A DNA stretch of 64,000 bases from an uncultured Porphyromonadaceae bacterium (lineage in GTDB: Bacteria > Bacteroidota > Bacteroidia > Bacteroidales > Porphyromonadaceae). The stretch covers positions 482,855-546,854 of the forward strand of contig CAMYAB010000001.1 of NCBI GenBank assembly GCA_947253625.1. Direction: 5' to 3'. Of this stretch, positions 61,964 through 64,000 are shown piece by piece (position 1 is the first letter of the stretch; every line of letters starts with the position of its first letter). Under the pieces are notes generated by a model. That model had not been told where the DNA came from. It did not search any database and saw only the letters and a list, made by a program, of their open reading frames with translations. The position numbers and the translations under genes were made by a program.

Positions 61964-63097
61964 TTATTTTTTCTCTACATAGACCATTCGCTCCCCTTCT
62001 CTAGTCAGTTCCACACCGGCAGTCTCCTCAAGTAGCCTGAGGACAAAGTCGATAGAATACCGCTTATAGATGACCCCTGTAAATGTTTGTCGTCCAATTG
62101 AGGGATCGCCCACAATAAAATGCACATCATACCAACGACTCACTTGGTCTAAAATCTCTGTGAGTGGCTGAGATCTAAAGACATACTTGCCCACCTGCCA
62201 TAAACCAATATCACTTGTATCAACATCCGTAACTGATATACCTTGCCTAGAGACAACGGCTTCTTCTCCAGGCGCCATAACTACTCGATCTTCTCGGCGA
62301 TTCTCACCTAGTTCAATTTTTCCATTCACCAATGTGGTGACCGATATCTTATTGGTTACGGAGACATTGAACTCCGTACCCAGTACGTTTATCTCCGCAT
62401 TCGGCAACCCTACGGCAAATAGATGGTTACGGTCTTTTGCCACCCTGAGAAATGCCTCACCATATTCTAGAGAGACCCTTCGTGCGGCAATACCATAACT
62501 AAGTGGAAAAGTGAGTCTCGAATCTGAATTGAGAGCAATCAAGGTTCCGTCGGCAAAGGCAAAGGAGACGATACGGGTCCTAGGTACCACAATGGATGCT
62601 TCTAGATCTTTTTCGACTCCTATTTTTCTTATCTCCTCCTGCAGGTCCGTGACATTTATTATCTGCCCTTCATGATCATCAATACACCAAGTTTTACCAT
62701 CCGAGAGCTCCAACAAGATTTGGTATGGATCAGCCTGCACAGTTGGCACTTTCAAGATCGATTTGGCCTGCACCGATAAATCGACTCCTTGTTCAACCGT
62801 ATGGGAATGAGAGCCAAGAAGTTTGAGCCCTACAGTACACACAAGCACAGCAAGTGTGGCAGCGACCATATAGACAGCCACATGGCGAGCAGAACACCAT
62901 GTGACTCTAGACTTATCACTCATTTTGGATACCCTACGCATCAGTCTATTATACTGGCCAAAGGAGTCAAAGTCTCGAGCACGATCCAATTCACTCATAT
63001 ACTTCAACACCTCCTTATCTCGGTCACATAAGGGCTCAGACTGATAGATCACATTGAGCAAGTGCTCAACGTACTTTTTTTTCTCTTCTAAATTCAT
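61964..63097 (-). CDS. FecR-family anti-sigma factor
   Basis: A 377-residue inner-membrane protein. The cytoplasmic N-terminus of about 85 residues is followed by one membrane segment (VAVYMVAATLAVLVCTVGLK) and a periplasmic FecR domain (RRVSLEYGEAFLRVAKDRNH, NVLGTEFNVS). The C-terminus has an STN-like DUF4974 domain (PLTEILDQVSRWYDVHFIVG). It would hold the ECF sigma in the membrane until the SusC STN domain signals ligand. Lies 33 bases before susC and 128 bases after the sigma gene. Confidence 0.94.
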   Translation of the reverse strand: MNLEEKKKYVEHLLNVIYQSEPLCDRDKEVLKYMSELDRARDFDSFGQYNRLMRRVSKMSDKSRVTWCSARHVAVYMVAATLAVLVCTVGLKLLGSHSHTVEQGVDLSVQAKSILKVPTVQADPYQILLELSDGKTWCIDDHEGQIINVTDLQEEIRKIGVEKDLEASIVVPRTRIVSFAFADGTLIALNSDSRLTFPLSYGIAARRVSLEYGEAFLRVAKDRNHLFAVGLPNAEINVLGTEFNVSVTNKISVTTLVNGKIELGENRREDRVVMAPGEEAVVSRQGISVTDVDTSDIGLWQVGKYVFRSQPLTEILDQVSRWYDVHFIVGDPSIGRQTFTGVIYKRYSIDFVLRLLEETAGVELTREGERMVYVEKK

Positions 63098-63225
63098 CTA
63101 AAATAGTAGCCTATTCTCCACAAATAGTAAAGCCCATATTGCTACACCTCAATCATGCGACGTGCATAGACTTTTTTGTCCTCATACATCTATAAGACGC
63201 ACAAGAGTGGAAAAAGGGTGAAATC

Positions 63226-63759
63226 TTAAGAGAAAAAATTGCGGAAATTAATGAGAGTAAAGACAATGAACGGAAAGTCCTCCTTGAGCTTCTTTCGAGC
63301 AATTTTGATTTGTGTCTTCACCGTATTGATACTTATGCCTTTAGCTTCTGCTATTTCTTTGTAACTAAGACCGTCCAAAACGGCTAGCAAAAAGATCTCG
63401 CGACACTTATCTGGCAATCGATCTAGAAGAGATTTTGCTCTAGAAATGAGTTCTTCGGTATTGTCCTCCTCTTCCAAATTATTTTGCTCAATTTCATAGG
63501 CAATAGACTGCTCATGTCTTCTGTGAACCTGAATATGCCTTAGGGTGTCCAACATGCGATTTTTGGTCATTGTGATCAAAAATGCCCGCTGGTTCTTTAG
63601 CACGGGGAGGTCATCATAGCTCTCCCACACCTGTACAAAAACCTCATGGACACAATCCTCTGATAAGCACACATCACCACACAACGCAAGAGCAACCCAA
63701 TACATCTCTCTAGCATATGTATCATATAGGCTTCGGAATTCTTCGTGCTTATTTTTCAT
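63226..63759 (-). CDS. ECF sigma-70 factor
   Basis: A 177-residue sigma factor. Region 2 is seen in DCVHEVFVQVWESYDDLPVL and RAFLITMTKNRMLDTLRHIQ. Region 4 is seen in LPDKCREIFLLAVLDGLSYK and EIAEAKGISINTVKTQIKIA. It is the first gene of the FecR/SusC/SusD/GH89 series on the minus strand and would turn on that locus. Its own promoter looks like a housekeeping one (63798-63830), so basal expression is expected. Confidence 0.95.
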   Translation of the reverse strand: MKNKHEEFRSLYDTYAREMYWVALALCGDVCLSEDCVHEVFVQVWESYDDLPVLKNQRAFLITMTKNRMLDTLRHIQVHRRHEQSIAYEIEQNNLEEEDNTEELISRAKSLLDRLPDKCREIFLLAVLDGLSYKEIAEAKGISINTVKTQIKIARKKLKEDFPFIVFTLINFRNFFS

Positions 63760-63797
63760 AAAATTCAGGCGACTAGATACAAAACAGCACTAGCGCA

Positions 63798-63830
63798 CAA
63801 ATATAGCTCTTTAGGAGCATTTACCACAAA
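63798..63830 (-). promoter_or_regulatory. Promoter of the ECF sigma gene
   Basis: Minus-strand -7 TATATTTG (63798-63805) and -33 TTTG (63827-63830) with a 21-base spacer, about 40 bases before the start codon. Confidence 0.6.
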
Positions 63831-63944
63831 TGCACCAAGACTTTGGACAAAAGCCATATGCTAAGGGCTCAATAAAACAGTGGCCTACATACCCTCACAT
63901 AGATAATAACAAAGGCCTAGAAAGTCCAAAGAGGTTTAGTCCCA

Positions 63945-63986
63945 TAAAAAAGAGACGCACAGGAGGGTTGCTCCTATGCGTCTCTC
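63945..63986 (-). terminator. Terminator of a gene beyond the right edge
   Basis: GAGACGCA...TGCGTCTC with inner AGGAG/CTCCT forms a stem (63951-63985). On the minus strand it is followed by TTTTTTAT, so it ends a minus-strand transcript whose gene lies outside the window. Confidence 0.65.
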
Positions 63987-64000
63987 GATAAGTGGCGGCT

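Overview
The window looks like chromosomal DNA of a Bacteroidales bacterium, most likely a Porphyromonas-like member of the Porphyromonadaceae. The evidence is: SusC/SusD pairs, an ECF sigma/FecR unit, type B L31, OmpA-family and DUF4292/DUF3256-type proteins found mainly in Bacteroidetes, and many promoters with the Bacteroidetes -33/-7 pattern (TTTG, about 19 bp, TAnnTTTG). The genus is inferred; no rRNA is present to prove it.

Layout. (1) 1-6.2 kb: a core block with the end of a nitroreductase, hisS, a LysO-type exporter split over two genes, purN, acpP, fabF and rnc. (2) 6.4-19 kb: an AT-rich accessory island between rnc and mnmE. It holds a three-gene cassette (RecA/KaiC-like ATPase, a DUF932-like protein, a PLD-type nuclease), a NUDIX hydrolase paired with a PLD + SF2 helicase + DUF3427 protein, an unrecognised 250-aa protein, a shrunken DnaE-like protein, a metallophosphoesterase and a zinc-ribbon protein. 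It also holds decayed genes: a tyrosine recombinase tail, an ISAs1-type transposase and an FtsK-gamma-like domain. Two distant operons here share the same promoter-operator arrangement. (3) 19-39.9 kb: core genes again. These are mnmE, rpmE, a TPR/DUF4292/EnvC/RibF operon, a radical SAM gene, a PDZ/GH125/DUF3256/coiled-coil operon, a small winged-helix protein, a membrane protein with ruvC, an OmpA-family porin, glycyl-tRNA synthetase, an FKBP-like lipoprotein, surE and lpxB. (4) 40-53 kb: a glycoprotein-utilisation locus with an NHL/IPT lipoprotein, SusC, SusD, two further surface lipoproteins and a large M60 (mucinase-type) metallopeptidase. (5) 53-54.5 kb: rpsO, tRNA-Glu(CTC), rpsT, tRNA-Glu(TTC). 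(6) 54.6-63.8 kb, minus strand: ECF sigma, FecR, SusC, SusD and a GH89 alpha-N-acetylglucosaminidase.

How the parts fit. The M60 peptidase locus, the GH89 locus and the GH125 alpha-mannosidase all point to feeding on host glycoproteins such as mucins. The GH89 locus carries its own trans-envelope switch (SusC with an STN domain, FecR, sigma), whereas the M60 locus has no regulator gene nearby. A (GA)n tract lies about 300 bp upstream of the M60 locus.

Repeats. Three intergenic copies of a 22-bp-period minisatellite share the same architecture. One 21-bp-period array of palindromic units lies upstream of rpsO. Between susD and the GH89 gene are two mutually exclusive hairpins that resemble an attenuator. 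The island between rnc and mnmE is the best place to look for an undescribed system.
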